A DNA stretch of 43,928 nucleotides from an uncultured Blautia sp. (GTDB lineage: Bacteria; Bacillota; Clostridia; Lachnospirales; Lachnospiraceae). Of this stretch, positions 7,828 to 16,334 are shown piece by piece (position 1 is the first letter of the stretch; every line of letters begins with the position of its first letter). The notes beneath the pieces were generated by a model. The model did no database searches and had not been told where the DNA came from. It saw nothing but the letters and a program-made list of their open reading frames with translations. The stretch spans positions 1-43,928 of the forward strand of contig CALBGI010000045.1 in assembly GCA_937893675.1 (NCBI GenBank), in the 5' to 3' direction. A program made the position numbers and the translations under genes.

Positions 7828-7931
7828 AAAAGTCCCGGACATTGGACGGGCAGACCCGCAGGCGCAGGAAGGGGCAAAACCCCGTAGTGGGAATGTGGGC
7901 GGTGATCGCGGGAGCGACCAGCTTTTATAAC
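7823..7931 (+). other. Unidentified structured element between T-box and ileS
   Basis: A 109-base stretch bounded by perfect 10-base inverted repeats, GTTATAAAAG (7823-7832) and CTTTTATAAC (7922-7931). It contains GC-rich sub-hairpins, for example GGGGCAAAACCCC, and CGCGGGAGCG near the end. It starts right at the T-run of the T-box terminator and ends about 45 bases before the ileS start, so it is transcribed only on readthrough. It matches no riboswitch class I can name. It could be a leader structure controlling translation or RNA processing, or a small non-autonomous repeat inserted here. Confidence 0.5.
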
Positions 7932-7975
7932 GTAAATTTAGATGTAGACAAAATCAAAACAAGGAGGAAAAAGCA

Positions 7976-10900
7976 GTGTACCAGAAAGTAGATACGAACT
8001 TAAATTTTGTAGACCGTGAGAAAAAAGTAGAACAGTTCTGGAAGGAAAACCGTATCTTTGAAAAGAGCATGGAAAGCCGTAAGGAAGGCCCGACCTATAC
8101 TTTTTATGACGGTCCGCCCACCGCAAACGGCAAACCTCACATCGGGCATGTGCTGACCCGTGTGATCAAGGATATGATTCCCCGCTACCGCACCATGAAG
8201 GGAGCCATGGTTCCCCGAAAAGCAGGATGGGATACCCATGGACTGCCGGTTGAGCTGGAAGTGGAGAAGAAGCTGGGACTGGACGGCAAGGAGCAGATCG
8301 AGGAATACGGCATGGAGCCCTTCATCCGCCAGTGCAAAGAAAGTGTGTGGAAATACAAAGGGATGTGGGAGGATTTCTCCTCAACCGTGGGCTTCTGGGC
8401 CGATATGGACAATCCCTATGTCACCTATGAGGATGATTATATTGAGTCGGAATGGTGGGCGCTGAAAGAAATCTGGAACAAGAATCTTCTTTATAAGGGA
8501 TTCAAGATCGTTCCCTATTGCCCGCGCTGCGGCACGCCGCTTTCCGCGCAGGAGGTTTCTCAGGGCTATAAGTCCGTAAAGGAGCGCTCCGCGATCGTGC
8601 GCTTTAAGGTGATCGGGGAGGACGCGTATTTCCTGGCATGGACAACCACGCCCTGGACCCTGCCCTCCAACACTGCGCTGTGTGTAAACCCGGGGGAGAC
8701 CTACTGCAAGGTAAAAGCGGCAGACGGCTATGTATATTATATGGCAGAAGCGCTGCTTGATACCGTTTTGGGCCGTCTTGGAACAGAAGAAACCCCGGCT
8801 TACGAGGTTCTTGAGAAATTTACAGGAAAAGATCTGGAATACAAGGAATACGAGCCGCTCTGGGAGTGTACGAAAGAGGCGGCAGAGAAGCAGAAGAAAA
8901 AAGGCCACTTCGTCGTTTGCGACAATTACGTTACCATGAGCGACGGTACCGGTATCGTTCACATTGCACCTGCGTTTGGTGAGGACGATAACCGCGTGGG
9001 ACGCGACTATAACCTGCCGTTTGTACAGTTTGTAGACGGACAGGGCAATATGACAGAGGAAACTCCTTACGGAGGCATCTTTGTGAAAAAGGCGGACCCG
9101 GTGATCCTCACGGATCTGGACAAAGAGGGCAAGCTTTACGACGCGCCCAAATTTGAACATGATTATCCCCACTGTTGGAGATGCGACACCCCGCTTATCT
9201 ATTATGCGCGTGAGTCCTGGTTTATCAAAATGACCGCAGTGAGAGACGATCTGATCCGCAATAACAATACCATCAACTGGATTCCGGAGAGCATCGGCAA
9301 GGGCCGTTTCGGCGACTGGCTGGAAAATGTTCAGGACTGGGGCATCAGCCGTAACCGCTACTGGGGAACTCCTCTCAATATCTGGGAGTGCTCCTGCGGA
9401 CATATGCACTCTGTGGGAAGCCGTCAGGAGCTCTATGAGATGAGCGGAAACGAGGCGGCGAAGACCGTGGAGCTTCACCGTCCCTACATTGATGAGATCA
9501 CTCTCAAATGTCCGGAATGCGGCGGAACCATGCATCGAGTACCGGAAGTGATCGACTGCTGGTTTGACTCCGGGGCAATGCCCTTTGCACAGCATCACTA
9601 TCCCTTTGAGAACAAAGATCTGTTTGAACAGCAGTTCCCGGCAGACTTTATCTCCGAGGCAGTGGATCAGACAAGAGGATGGTTCTATTCTCTCCTGGCA
9701 GAATCTACACTTCTGTTTAACAAGGCTCCTTACAAGAACGTTATCGTTCTGGGGCATGTGCAGGACGAAAACGGCCAGAAGATGAGCAAATCCAAGGGAA
9801 ATGCCGTAGACCCCTTTGACGCGCTGGAAAAATACGGCGCAGACGCGATCCGTTGGTATTTCTATATCAACAGCGCGCCCTGGCTGCCGAACCGTTTCCA
9901 CGGCAAGGCCGTTGTGGAAGGACAGCGCAAATTTATGAGCACGCTGTGGAACACCTATGCGTTCTTCGTGCTCTACGCGAACATTGATAATTTTGACGCC
10001 ACAAAATATACCCTGGATTACGAGAAGCTTTCCGTTATGGACAAATGGCTTTTGAGCAAGCTGAACACCCTGATCCAGACGGTGGACGACAACCTGGCAA
10101 ATTACCGGATCCCCGAGAGCGCAAGAGCGCTTCAGGAGTTTGTGGATGAGATGAGCAACTGGTATGTGCGCAGAAGCCGTGAGCGTTTTTGGGCAAAGGG
10201 CATGGAGCAGGATAAGATCAATGCCTATATGACCCTTTATACCGCGCTGGTAACGGTTTCCAAGGTGGCAGCGCCCATGATCCCCTTTATGACAGAGGAC
10301 ATTTACCAGAATCTGGTGAGAAGCATTGACAAAAACGCTCCGGAGAGCATTCACCTCTGTGACTTCCCGGCAGCAGACGAAGCACTCATGGACAAAGAGT
10401 TGGAAGCCAACATGGAAGAGCTCCTCAAGGTGGTCGTTCTGGGACGCGCCTGCAGAAATACAGCAAACATCAAGAACCGTCAGCCTATCGGAACCATGTA
10501 TATAAAGGCGGAGAAGAAGATGGACAGCTTCTTTACGGATATCATCGCGGACGAGCTGAATGTAAAAGAAGTGAAGTTTGCAGATGATGTGGAGGCATTT
10601 ATTTCCTACAGCTTCAAGCCGCAGCTTCGCACGGTTGGACCGAAATACGGCAAGCTCCTGGGCGGAATCCGTCAGGCGCTCACCGACATTGACGGAACAA
10701 AGGCCATGAATGCCCTTCGCGCAGAAGGCGCTCTGAAGCTTGACATCAATGGAAATGAGGTTGTGCTTTCCGAGGAGGATCTGCTCATTGAGACCGCGCA
10801 GACAGAAGGCTTTGTCACGGAGACAGAGGGAGAGGTTTCGGTTGTCCTTGACACGAACCTGACACCGGAGCTTCTGGAGGAAGGCTTTGTCCGGGAGATC

Positions 10901-11128
10901 ATCAGCAAAATTCAGACCATGCGCAAGGAAGCAGACTTTGAGGTTATGGATAAAATCTGCGTTTACGTACAGGATAATGATAAAATCCAGGATATCATGA
11001 AAGCTCACGAAGAGGAGATTCAGGGCGAGGTTCTTGCAGAACAGCTCGTCTTTGGTGAGACAGACGGATATGTGAAGGAATGGAACATCAATAAGGAAAG
11101 GGTCACATTGGGTGTAAAAAAGCTGTAG
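7976..11128 (+). CDS. ileS: Isoleucyl-tRNA synthetase, long eukaryote-like type (IleRS2)
   Basis: Class I synthetase of 1050 residues that charges tRNA-Ile. The HIGH signature is HIGH (His55-His58, in PTANGKPHIGHVL) and the KMSKS loop is at residues 602-606. The editing domain lies between them, with the WTTTPWTLPSN segment. GWDTHGLPVELEVEKKLGL and the 1050-residue length point to type 2, eukaryote-like IleRS rather than the roughly 920-residue B. subtilis type. Type 2 enzymes are generally much less sensitive to mupirocin (family knowledge). Start: GTG at 7976 with AAGGAGGAAAA just upstream. Expression is governed by the T-box leader. glgP begins 33 bases after the stop and may be partly co-transcribed. 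Confidence 0.97.
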   Translation: MYQKVDTNLNFVDREKKVEQFWKENRIFEKSMESRKEGPTYTFYDGPPTANGKPHIGHVLTRVIKDMIPRYRTMKGAMVPRKAGWDTHGLPVELEVEKKLGLDGKEQIEEYGMEPFIRQCKESVWKYKGMWEDFSSTVGFWADMDNPYVTYEDDYIESEWWALKEIWNKNLLYKGFKIVPYCPRCGTPLSAQEVSQGYKSVKERSAIVRFKVIGEDAYFLAWTTTPWTLPSNTALCVNPGETYCKVKAADGYVYYMAEALLDTVLGRLGTEETPAYEVLEKFTGKDLEYKEYEPLWECTKEAAEKQKKKGHFVVCDNYVTMSDGTGIVHIAPAFGEDDNRVGRDYNLPFVQFVDGQGNMTEETPYGGIFVKKADPVILTDLDKEGKLYDAPKFEHDYPHCWRCDTPLIYYARESWFIKMTAVRDDLIRNNNTINWIPESIGKGRFGDWLENVQDWGISRNRYWGTPLNIWECSCGHMHSVGSRQELYEMSGNEAAKTVELHRPYIDEITLKCPECGGTMHRVPEVIDCWFDSGAMPFAQHHYPFENKDLFEQQFPADFISEAVDQTRGWFYSLLAESTLLFNKAPYKNVIVLGHVQDENGQKMSKSKGNAVDPFDALEKYGADAIRWYFYINSAPWLPNRFHGKAVVEGQRKFMSTLWNTYAFFVLYANIDNFDATKYTLDYEKLSVMDKWLLSKLNTLIQTVDDNLANYRIPESARALQEFVDEMSNWYVRRSRERFWAKGMEQDKINAYMTLYTALVTVSKVAAPMIPFMTEDIYQNLVRSIDKNAPESIHLCDFPAADEALMDKELEANMEELLKVVVLGRACRNTANIKNRQPIGTMYIKAEKKMDSFFTDIIADELNVKEVKFADDVEAFISYSFKPQLRTVGPKYGKLLGGIRQALTDIDGTKAMNALRAEGALKLDINGNEVVLSEEDLLIETAQTEGFVTETEGEVSVVLDTNLTPELLEEGFVREIISKIQTMRKEADFEVMDKICVYVQDNDKIQDIMKAHEEEIQGEVLAEQLVFGETDGYVKEWNINKERVTLGVKKL

Positions 11129-11161
11129 AGCTTTGGACATTCCAAGTGCAGGAGGGAAAGA

Positions 11162-13624
11162 ATGATTGATAAGCAGTTTAAAAAAGAAGCTTTCAAAAAA
11201 AGCGTAGAGGATAACGTAAAATTTCTTTACCGCAAAAAACTGGAAGAAGCAACGCAGCAGCAGATTTTCCAGGCAGTGAGCTACACGGTAAAGGATGTTA
11301 TCATTGACAACTGGCTGGAGACCCAGAATGCGTATGATGAACAGGATCCCAAGGTCGTGTATTACATGTCCATGGAGTTTCTCATGGGCCGCGCTCTCGG
11401 CAACAATCTGATGAACCTGTGCGCTTATGATGAAGTAAAAGAGGCGCTGGAGGAATTGGGCCTTGATTTGAACTGTATCGAAGACCAGGAGCCGGACCCG
11501 GCTCTTGGAAACGGTGGTCTTGGAAGACTTGCGGCATGCTTCCTGGATTCTCTGGCAACGCTCAACTACTGTGCTTACGGCTGCGGAATCCGTTACCGCT
11601 ACGGCATGTTCAAGCAGGAGATCAAGGACGGCTTCCAGCTTGAGGTGCCGGACAACTGGCTGAAGGACGGCTATCCCTTTGAGCTTCGCCGTCCGGAGTA
11701 TGCGAAGGAAGTAAAATTCGGCGGCTATGTGCGCGTAGAATACGACCATGCAAAGGGCGAAAACAAATTTATTCACGAGGGATATCAGTCCGTGCGTGCG
11801 GTTCCCTTCGATATGCCCATTGTCGGCTACAACAACAAGATCGTAAACACCCTTCGGATCTGGGACGCAGAGCCGGTCATCGACTTCGGTCTGGATTCCT
11901 TTGACAAGGGCGATTACAAAAAAGCAGTGGAGCAGGAAAACCTGGCCCGCAATATCGTGGAGGTGCTTTACCCCAACGACAACCACATGGCAGGAAAAGA
12001 GTTGCGTCTGAAACAGCAGTATTTCTTCGTATCCGCCTCTCTGCAGGCTGCCATTGACAAATACAAAAAGAAACACAGCGATATCCATAAGCTTTACGAG
12101 AAGGTTGTGTTCCAGATGAACGACACGCACCCGACCGTAGCTGTGGCAGAGCTGATGCGTATCCTCATGGATGAGGAAGGCCTTGGCTGGAACGAGGCGT
12201 GGGAGATCACCACAAAATGCTGCGCATACACCAACCACACCATTATGGCGGAAGCCCTTGAGAAATGGCCCATCGAGCTGTTCTCCAGACTGCTTCCCCG
12301 TGTATACCAGATCATTGAGGAGATCAACCGCCGCTTCATCATTGAGATCCAGCAGAAATATCCGGGCAACTACGAAAAGATCAAAAAAATGGCGGTCATC
12401 TATGACGGCCAGGTAAAAATGGCACATCTGGCCATTGTGGCAGGCTTTTCCGTAAACGGCGTTGCAAGACTTCACACAGAAATCCTGAAGAATCAGGAGC
12501 TGCGTGATTTTTATGAGATGATGCCGGAAAAATTCAACAACAAGACAAACGGCATTACCCAGAGACGGTTCCTGCTTCACGGAAATCAGCTTCTGGCAAA
12601 CTGGATCACCGACCATATCGGACCGGAATGGATCACCGACCTTTCTCAGCTTTCCAAGCTGAAGGTTTATGCGGACGATGAAAAAGCGCTTCAGGAGTTC
12701 ATGAACATCAAGTACCAGAACAAGGTTCGTCTGGCAAAATATATTCTGGAGCACAATGGCGTTGAGGTTGACCCGCGCTCTATCTTTGATGTGCAGGTAA
12801 AACGTCTCCACGAGTACAAGCGTCAGCTTCTGAACATCCTGCATGTGATCTATCTGTACGACCAGATCAAGCTGCATCCGGAGATGGATTTCTATCCCAG
12901 AACCTTTATCTTCGGAGCAAAGGCTTCCGCCGGCTATCACACCGCGAAGAAGATCATCAAGCTCATCAACGCGGTTGCGGATGTGGTGAACAACGATGCT
13001 TCCATTAACGGCAAGCTGAAGGTGGTATTTATCGAAAACTACCGCGTATCCAATGCGGAGATGATTTTTGCGGCAGCGGATGTTTCCGAACAGATTTCTA
13101 CAGCGAGCAAGGAGGCTTCCGGTACCGGAAACATGAAGTTTATGCTCAACGGTGCCCCCACGCTGGGAACCATGGACGGCGCGAACGTGGAGATCGTGGA
13201 AGAGGTTGGAGAGGAAAATGCCTTTATCTTCGGCCTTTCCTCCGATGAGGTTATCAATTACGAGAACCATGGCGGCTATGATCCCAATGTGATCTACAAT
13301 ACCGACGGCGAAATCCGCCAGGTGCTCATGGAGCTGATCAACGGCAAATTCTCCAGTGACACAGAGCTGTTCCGCGATCTGTATGATTCTCTGCTGACCA
13401 GAAAGAACACAGACCGTCCGGACAGATACTTTATCCTGGCAGACTTCCGCTCCTATGCAGAAGCGCAGAAGAGAGTGGAGGAGGCTTACCGCGATGAGAA
13501 GAGATGGGCGAAAATGGCGCTTCTCAACACCGCATGCAGCGGAAAGTTCTCTTCTGACAGAACCATTGAGGAGTATGTGAGAGATATCTGGAAGCTGGAG
13601 AAGGTTTTCATTTCTAAGAAATAA
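11162..13624 (+). CDS. glgP: Glycogen/alpha-glucan phosphorylase
   Basis: An 820-residue cytoplasmic enzyme of the GT35 family that phosphorolyses alpha-1,4-glucans from the non-reducing end to glucose-1-phosphate. The PLP-binding lysine lies in EASGTGNMKFMLNG (Lys659), followed by TLGTMDGANVEI. GNGGLGRLAACFLDS and the YYMSMEFLMGRALGNNL segment near the N-terminus are also diagnostic, and the length is normal. AGGAGGG sits seven bases before the ATG. It lies 33 bases behind ileS without a clear terminator between. Downstream are a repeat element and a long hairpin separating it from the convergent LacI-type gene. No other glycogen genes are in the window. Confidence 0.97.
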   Translation: MIDKQFKKEAFKKSVEDNVKFLYRKKLEEATQQQIFQAVSYTVKDVIIDNWLETQNAYDEQDPKVVYYMSMEFLMGRALGNNLMNLCAYDEVKEALEELGLDLNCIEDQEPDPALGNGGLGRLAACFLDSLATLNYCAYGCGIRYRYGMFKQEIKDGFQLEVPDNWLKDGYPFELRRPEYAKEVKFGGYVRVEYDHAKGENKFIHEGYQSVRAVPFDMPIVGYNNKIVNTLRIWDAEPVIDFGLDSFDKGDYKKAVEQENLARNIVEVLYPNDNHMAGKELRLKQQYFFVSASLQAAIDKYKKKHSDIHKLYEKVVFQMNDTHPTVAVAELMRILMDEEGLGWNEAWEITTKCCAYTNHTIMAEALEKWPIELFSRLLPRVYQIIEEINRRFIIEIQQKYPGNYEKIKKMAVIYDGQVKMAHLAIVAGFSVNGVARLHTEILKNQELRDFYEMMPEKFNNKTNGITQRRFLLHGNQLLANWITDHIGPEWITDLSQLSKLKVYADDEKALQEFMNIKYQNKVRLAKYILEHNGVEVDPRSIFDVQVKRLHEYKRQLLNILHVIYLYDQIKLHPEMDFYPRTFIFGAKASAGYHTAKKIIKLINAVADVVNNDASINGKLKVVFIENYRVSNAEMIFAAADVSEQISTASKEASGTGNMKFMLNGAPTLGTMDGANVEIVEEVGEENAFIFGLSSDEVINYENHGGYDPNVIYNTDGEIRQVLMELINGKFSSDTELFRDLYDSLLTRKNTDRPDRYFILADFRSYAEAQKRVEEAYRDEKRWAKMALLNTACSGKFSSDRTIEEYVRDIWKLEKVFISKK

Positions 13625-13650
13625 GGAAAGAACGAGGGGAAACGCAGGGT

Positions 13651-13757
13651 GCGAGGGGAAACGCTCAAAGTTTCGAAGCCCGCTTCCCCTCGCGCTCCCC
13701 TTCGGGCACGAAAGAAGTTCCAGGGGATACAGGGCGAGAGTGTGCTGACCTAACAAA
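13651..13757 (+). repeat. Intergenic repeat element, copy A
   Basis: Homologous to 37461-37551. Shared blocks in the same order are GCGAGGGGA, then CCCGCTTCCCCTCGCG, CCCCTT, a GTTC region, and CAGGGCGAGAGTGT followed by TAACAA. GCGAGGGG and CCCCTCGC form an inverted repeat, so the unit can fold. Copy A has about ten extra bases (CAAAGTTTCG) in the loop. Both copies lie after a + strand gene and directly before a strong hairpin. Confidence 0.75.
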
Positions 13758-13772
13758 ACAATAAAATAAAAA

Positions 13773-13823
13773 AGAAGCTGCCTTATGGTGTCCAAGAGCG
13801 GACATCGTAGGGCAGCTTCTTTT
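13773..13823. terminator. Bidirectional terminator between glgP and the LacI-type gene
   Basis: AGAAGCTGCC and GGCAGCTTCT bound a stem of about 21 bp (with G-U pairs and one mismatch) closed by a loop at AAGAGC and followed by TTTT. An A-run precedes it, so it can terminate transcription from both convergent genes. Confidence 0.85.
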
Positions 13824-13841
13824 CGTTATGATAAGAAAAAA

Positions 13842-16139
13842 TTATTTAATGAAATGCAGCGGCCTTGGATACCCATAGGACTTGAACAGAAGCTCCATTT
13901 CCGTCTGGGCAGAGGCCAGCGCCTGTTCCACAGAGCGGTTGTTCTGCAGGATATCTTTGAGGACGCTGCAGAGGATTCGCTCGATTTTGTTCTGGGGAAT
14001 ACACAGGGATTTGCTGCGGTAGGGCATGCTGCGCTTTCTGGTATAGCGGAAGCTTTCTTCTGTGTATTCCAGCCAGGGATAGAGCTTGATCAGCTCGTGG
14101 CTGTGATAGGGCGCAATGACGGGAGACTGACCGTTTAGGATAGTCATATAATAGCTGGTCTCAGTCTTGCAGAGCCACTGGAAATAGCGGAAGGCCTCCT
14201 CTGTACGGGGCGTAAAGGGATTGAGGCCGAAGTTCCAGCCGATGCTGGCCGGAGAGCTTCCGGGCAAGGTGCGGTATCCCACGCGGCCAATGGTGTTTTT
14301 GTGGACGTAGGTACTGATTTCCGAAGCATATTCCGTGTAGGTCACAAGCATTGCTGTTTTGCCGGAGGCAAAATCGGAGACCGTCTGCTGGATGTCTGTC
14401 TCAAAGGGGGAGCCGGGAGTATAGTTGAGCGTGTCCAGGATTGTGCGGAAGGCTTTGGCGTTTTCCGGTGTGTTGAGGCAGACGTTGAAATGCTTGTCCC
14501 AGATTTTTCCGCCGTTGGACCACAGACGGATGAGCAGCTCCGGCGCCAGCTCTTCGTCCATGCTGCCGGCCAGGGAGGTCCCGAATTCCGTTGGGGAATC
14601 GGGATTGTATTTCCGCGTGAAAAACTGAGCGATGCCGTTGAATTCCGTCCAGGTCTTGGGGGGACGGAGGGAAATCTGGTACTGATTCTTGAAGGCTTTG
14701 GCAATGTCTCTGTTTTCAAATAAATCCTGACGGTAAAACATGATCTGCGCTCCGCCGATAATGGGAATGCCGTAATAGGCCTGCCCGTGGCGGCAGTTTT
14801 CCAGGTTCTCTGCAAAGACATTTTCGGAGTGGAAGCTTCCGCTCTGGACAAAATCTGTGATATCCAGCAAAAAACCGTTCTGTATCAGGTAGTCCAGCCA
14901 GGGAACGTCGTACATGTAAATGTCAAAATAGTTCTCGGAGCGGTCCACATCCTGGGAAATCCGCTTCAGAAGCTCGCTCTGGCGAACAAATTCGAATTCA
15001 ATGGGAATGCCGGTTTCTCTGGTAAAGCTGGTGGAGAGAAGCTTTGTGGAGTGGCTGGTGGCCAGGTCCACCATGAGGATCCGAAGCCCCTCTTTGGCGG
15101 AAAGGGCGCCTCCGGTCTGCTCAGGGGCGGCATGCACGGGCGGCGCGGAGGCTATTTTGGGAACCTGATCTGCAAGCAGACAGGTCTTTTTCTCAAAAAG
15201 GGAGGGATTTTTGATATTCTCTTCCAGAAGCTCGGCAGCCTTTTTTCCCAGGGTAAAAGCGGTCCTTGAGGTGTGGAGCATGCCGGGATATTTGGTGGAG
15301 GCGTTCCAGGATTCCTCGCTCAGGGTGATGAGCTGTACATCCTCCGGGATCTTGCGGCCCAGGACATGGAGGGTTTCCAGAACCCCGAAGGCAATGTTTT
15401 CGGAGGTGGCGGCAATGGCATCCACCGGACGGCCGCACAGACTGGACATGGAAACCTTGAAAGCATCCTCTTTGGACATGTTCGTCTCGCATACCAGGGA
15501 AGGATCCACGGAAAGGCCGAAGTGGCGAAACGCATCCTCATAGCCGCGGATGCAGTCGCTTTCGCTGGAAAAGGCAGGATTGCCGGTGAACAGCGCAATC
15601 TGCCGGTTCCCGTTTTCCAGGAGCGTTTTTGTGATGGAATATATGGTGCGGTAATTGTCAAAACCGAGGAAATTCACATCCATGTTGTCGGGGCGCCGTT
15701 CCAGAAAAACGGTGGGAATTCCGAAGTTTCGGATGCGGTTTACAAAAAAGTCCGTGTTCTGCGGCTGACAGGTGATGAGGATCAGTCCGGAAACATTCTG
15801 GCTGATGAAATCTTCGATTTTTTCGCGCTCAATATCCGGAAGGCTGTTGGAAAAGGCAACGTTGATGGTGTAGCCCTTTCTCTGCAGGCTCGCAGAGATT
15901 CCTTTGAAAATCTCCGTGTGGTAGATGTTGTCAATGTCTGTAAGCACCACGCCGATCCGGTTGGTGCTTGTGGAGCGCAGATCCCTGGCAGAAGCATTGG
16001 GGATGTATTTCAGTTTTTCAATGGAATCCATAATTTTGGAGCGGGTTTCCGGCTTTACATAGCGGGAACCGCTGAGGCAGCAGGAGACGGTCGCGATGGA
16101 GACGCCGGCGTCTTTTGCCACATCCTTGAGAGTTGCCAT
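13842..16139 (-). CDS. LacI-family regulator fused to a solute-binding-protein domain (regulator 1)
   Basis: A 765-residue cytoplasmic regulator, more than twice the length of a normal LacI protein. Residues 1-55 are the LacI helix-turn-helix (ATLKDVAKDAGVSIATVSCCLSG). Residues about 60-330 form a LacI/periplasmic-binding-type sensor domain (IGVVLTDIDNIYHTEIFKGI, FLGFDNYRTIYSITKTLL). Residues about 360-765 are a second binding fold like family 1 extracellular solute-binding proteins (FDIYMYDVPWLDYL, PPKTWTEFNGIAQFFTRKYNPDSP). No signal peptide or membrane segment is present. The start at 16139 has GGAAAGGAG upstream. It is divergent from UroD protein 1 and paralogous to the regulator at 24348-26600. 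It probably binds the dyad at 16222-16253. Two stacked ligand domains suggest it senses two ligands or a large one; that is inference. Confidence 0.88.
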   Translation of the reverse strand: MATLKDVAKDAGVSIATVSCCLSGSRYVKPETRSKIMDSIEKLKYIPNASARDLRSTSTNRIGVVLTDIDNIYHTEIFKGISASLQRKGYTINVAFSNSLPDIEREKIEDFISQNVSGLILITCQPQNTDFFVNRIRNFGIPTVFLERRPDNMDVNFLGFDNYRTIYSITKTLLENGNRQIALFTGNPAFSSESDCIRGYEDAFRHFGLSVDPSLVCETNMSKEDAFKVSMSSLCGRPVDAIAATSENIAFGVLETLHVLGRKIPEDVQLITLSEESWNASTKYPGMLHTSRTAFTLGKKAAELLEENIKNPSLFEKKTCLLADQVPKIASAPPVHAAPEQTGGALSAKEGLRILMVDLATSHSTKLLSTSFTRETGIPIEFEFVRQSELLKRISQDVDRSENYFDIYMYDVPWLDYLIQNGFLLDITDFVQSGSFHSENVFAENLENCRHGQAYYGIPIIGGAQIMFYRQDLFENRDIAKAFKNQYQISLRPPKTWTEFNGIAQFFTRKYNPDSPTEFGTSLAGSMDEELAPELLIRLWSNGGKIWDKHFNVCLNTPENAKAFRTILDTLNYTPGSPFETDIQQTVSDFASGKTAMLVTYTEYASEISTYVHKNTIGRVGYRTLPGSSPASIGWNFGLNPFTPRTEEAFRYFQWLCKTETSYYMTILNGQSPVIAPYHSHELIKLYPWLEYTEESFRYTRKRSMPYRSKSLCIPQNKIERILCSVLKDILQNNRSVEQALASAQTEMELLFKSYGYPRPLHFIK

Positions 16140-16194
16140 AGTTAGCTCCTTTCCCGGCGGGGCCGGTAAAATACGTATGTTTCTTTTGATTTTT

Positions 16195-16223
16195 AATGTA
16201 GCATAAGAAAAACTGCTTGTCAA
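16195..16223 (-). promoter_or_regulatory. Promoter of regulator 1
   Basis: On the minus strand TTGACA (16223-16218) and TACATT (16200-16195) with a 17-base spacer. The upstream edge of the -35 box overlaps the end of the operator palindrome by two bases. Confidence 0.8.
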
Positions 16224-16253
16224 ATATTAATCTAAACGTTTAGATTAATATTT
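16222..16253. promoter_or_regulatory. 32-bp perfect palindrome, LacI-type operator 1
   Basis: A perfect 32-base palindrome centred on TCTAAACGTTTAGA in the gap between regulator 1 and UroD protein 1. The AAACGTTT core with a central CpG is typical of LacI-family operators. The same TAAACGTTTA core occurs at 17621-17630, and a near copy (TTAAACGTTTAA) at 26672-26683. It abuts the -35 box of the regulator promoter and lies about 17 bases upstream of the divergent uroD1 promoter, so it could control both. Confidence 0.88.
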
Positions 16254-16270
16254 TGCAAAGCGTATTGAAA

Positions 16271-16298
16271 TTGAACTGTCCATACACGATAATACAAT
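16271..16298 (+). promoter_or_regulatory. Probable promoter of UroD protein 1
   Basis: TTGAAC (16271-16276) and TACAAT (16293-16298) with a 16-base spacer, 36 bases before the ATG. The suboptimal hexamers and the upstream operator are compatible with regulated expression. Confidence 0.6.
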
Positions 16299-16334
16299 AT
16301 AAGAAATATCTGTTTCGCAGAAAGGAGAAGAATC

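Noticed and set aside
7595..7930. A 111-codon frame through the T-box leader
   Set aside because: It overlaps the T-box, its terminator and the following structured element, and shows no coding features.
8381..13795. An uninterrupted antisense reading frame of about 1800 codons opposite ileS and glgP
   Set aside because: Both genes are unmistakable on the + strand. The antisense frame is open because Leu TTA/CTA and Ser TCA codons, which read as stops on the other strand, are avoided there. Its translation is Leu/His/Val-rich without any domain, and it runs across two unrelated genes.
13842..16139. Regulator-solute-binding fusion considered as a frameshift or assembly artefact joining two genes
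   Set aside because: A second regulator at 24348-26600 has the same layout and aligns along its whole length, so the fusion is real.
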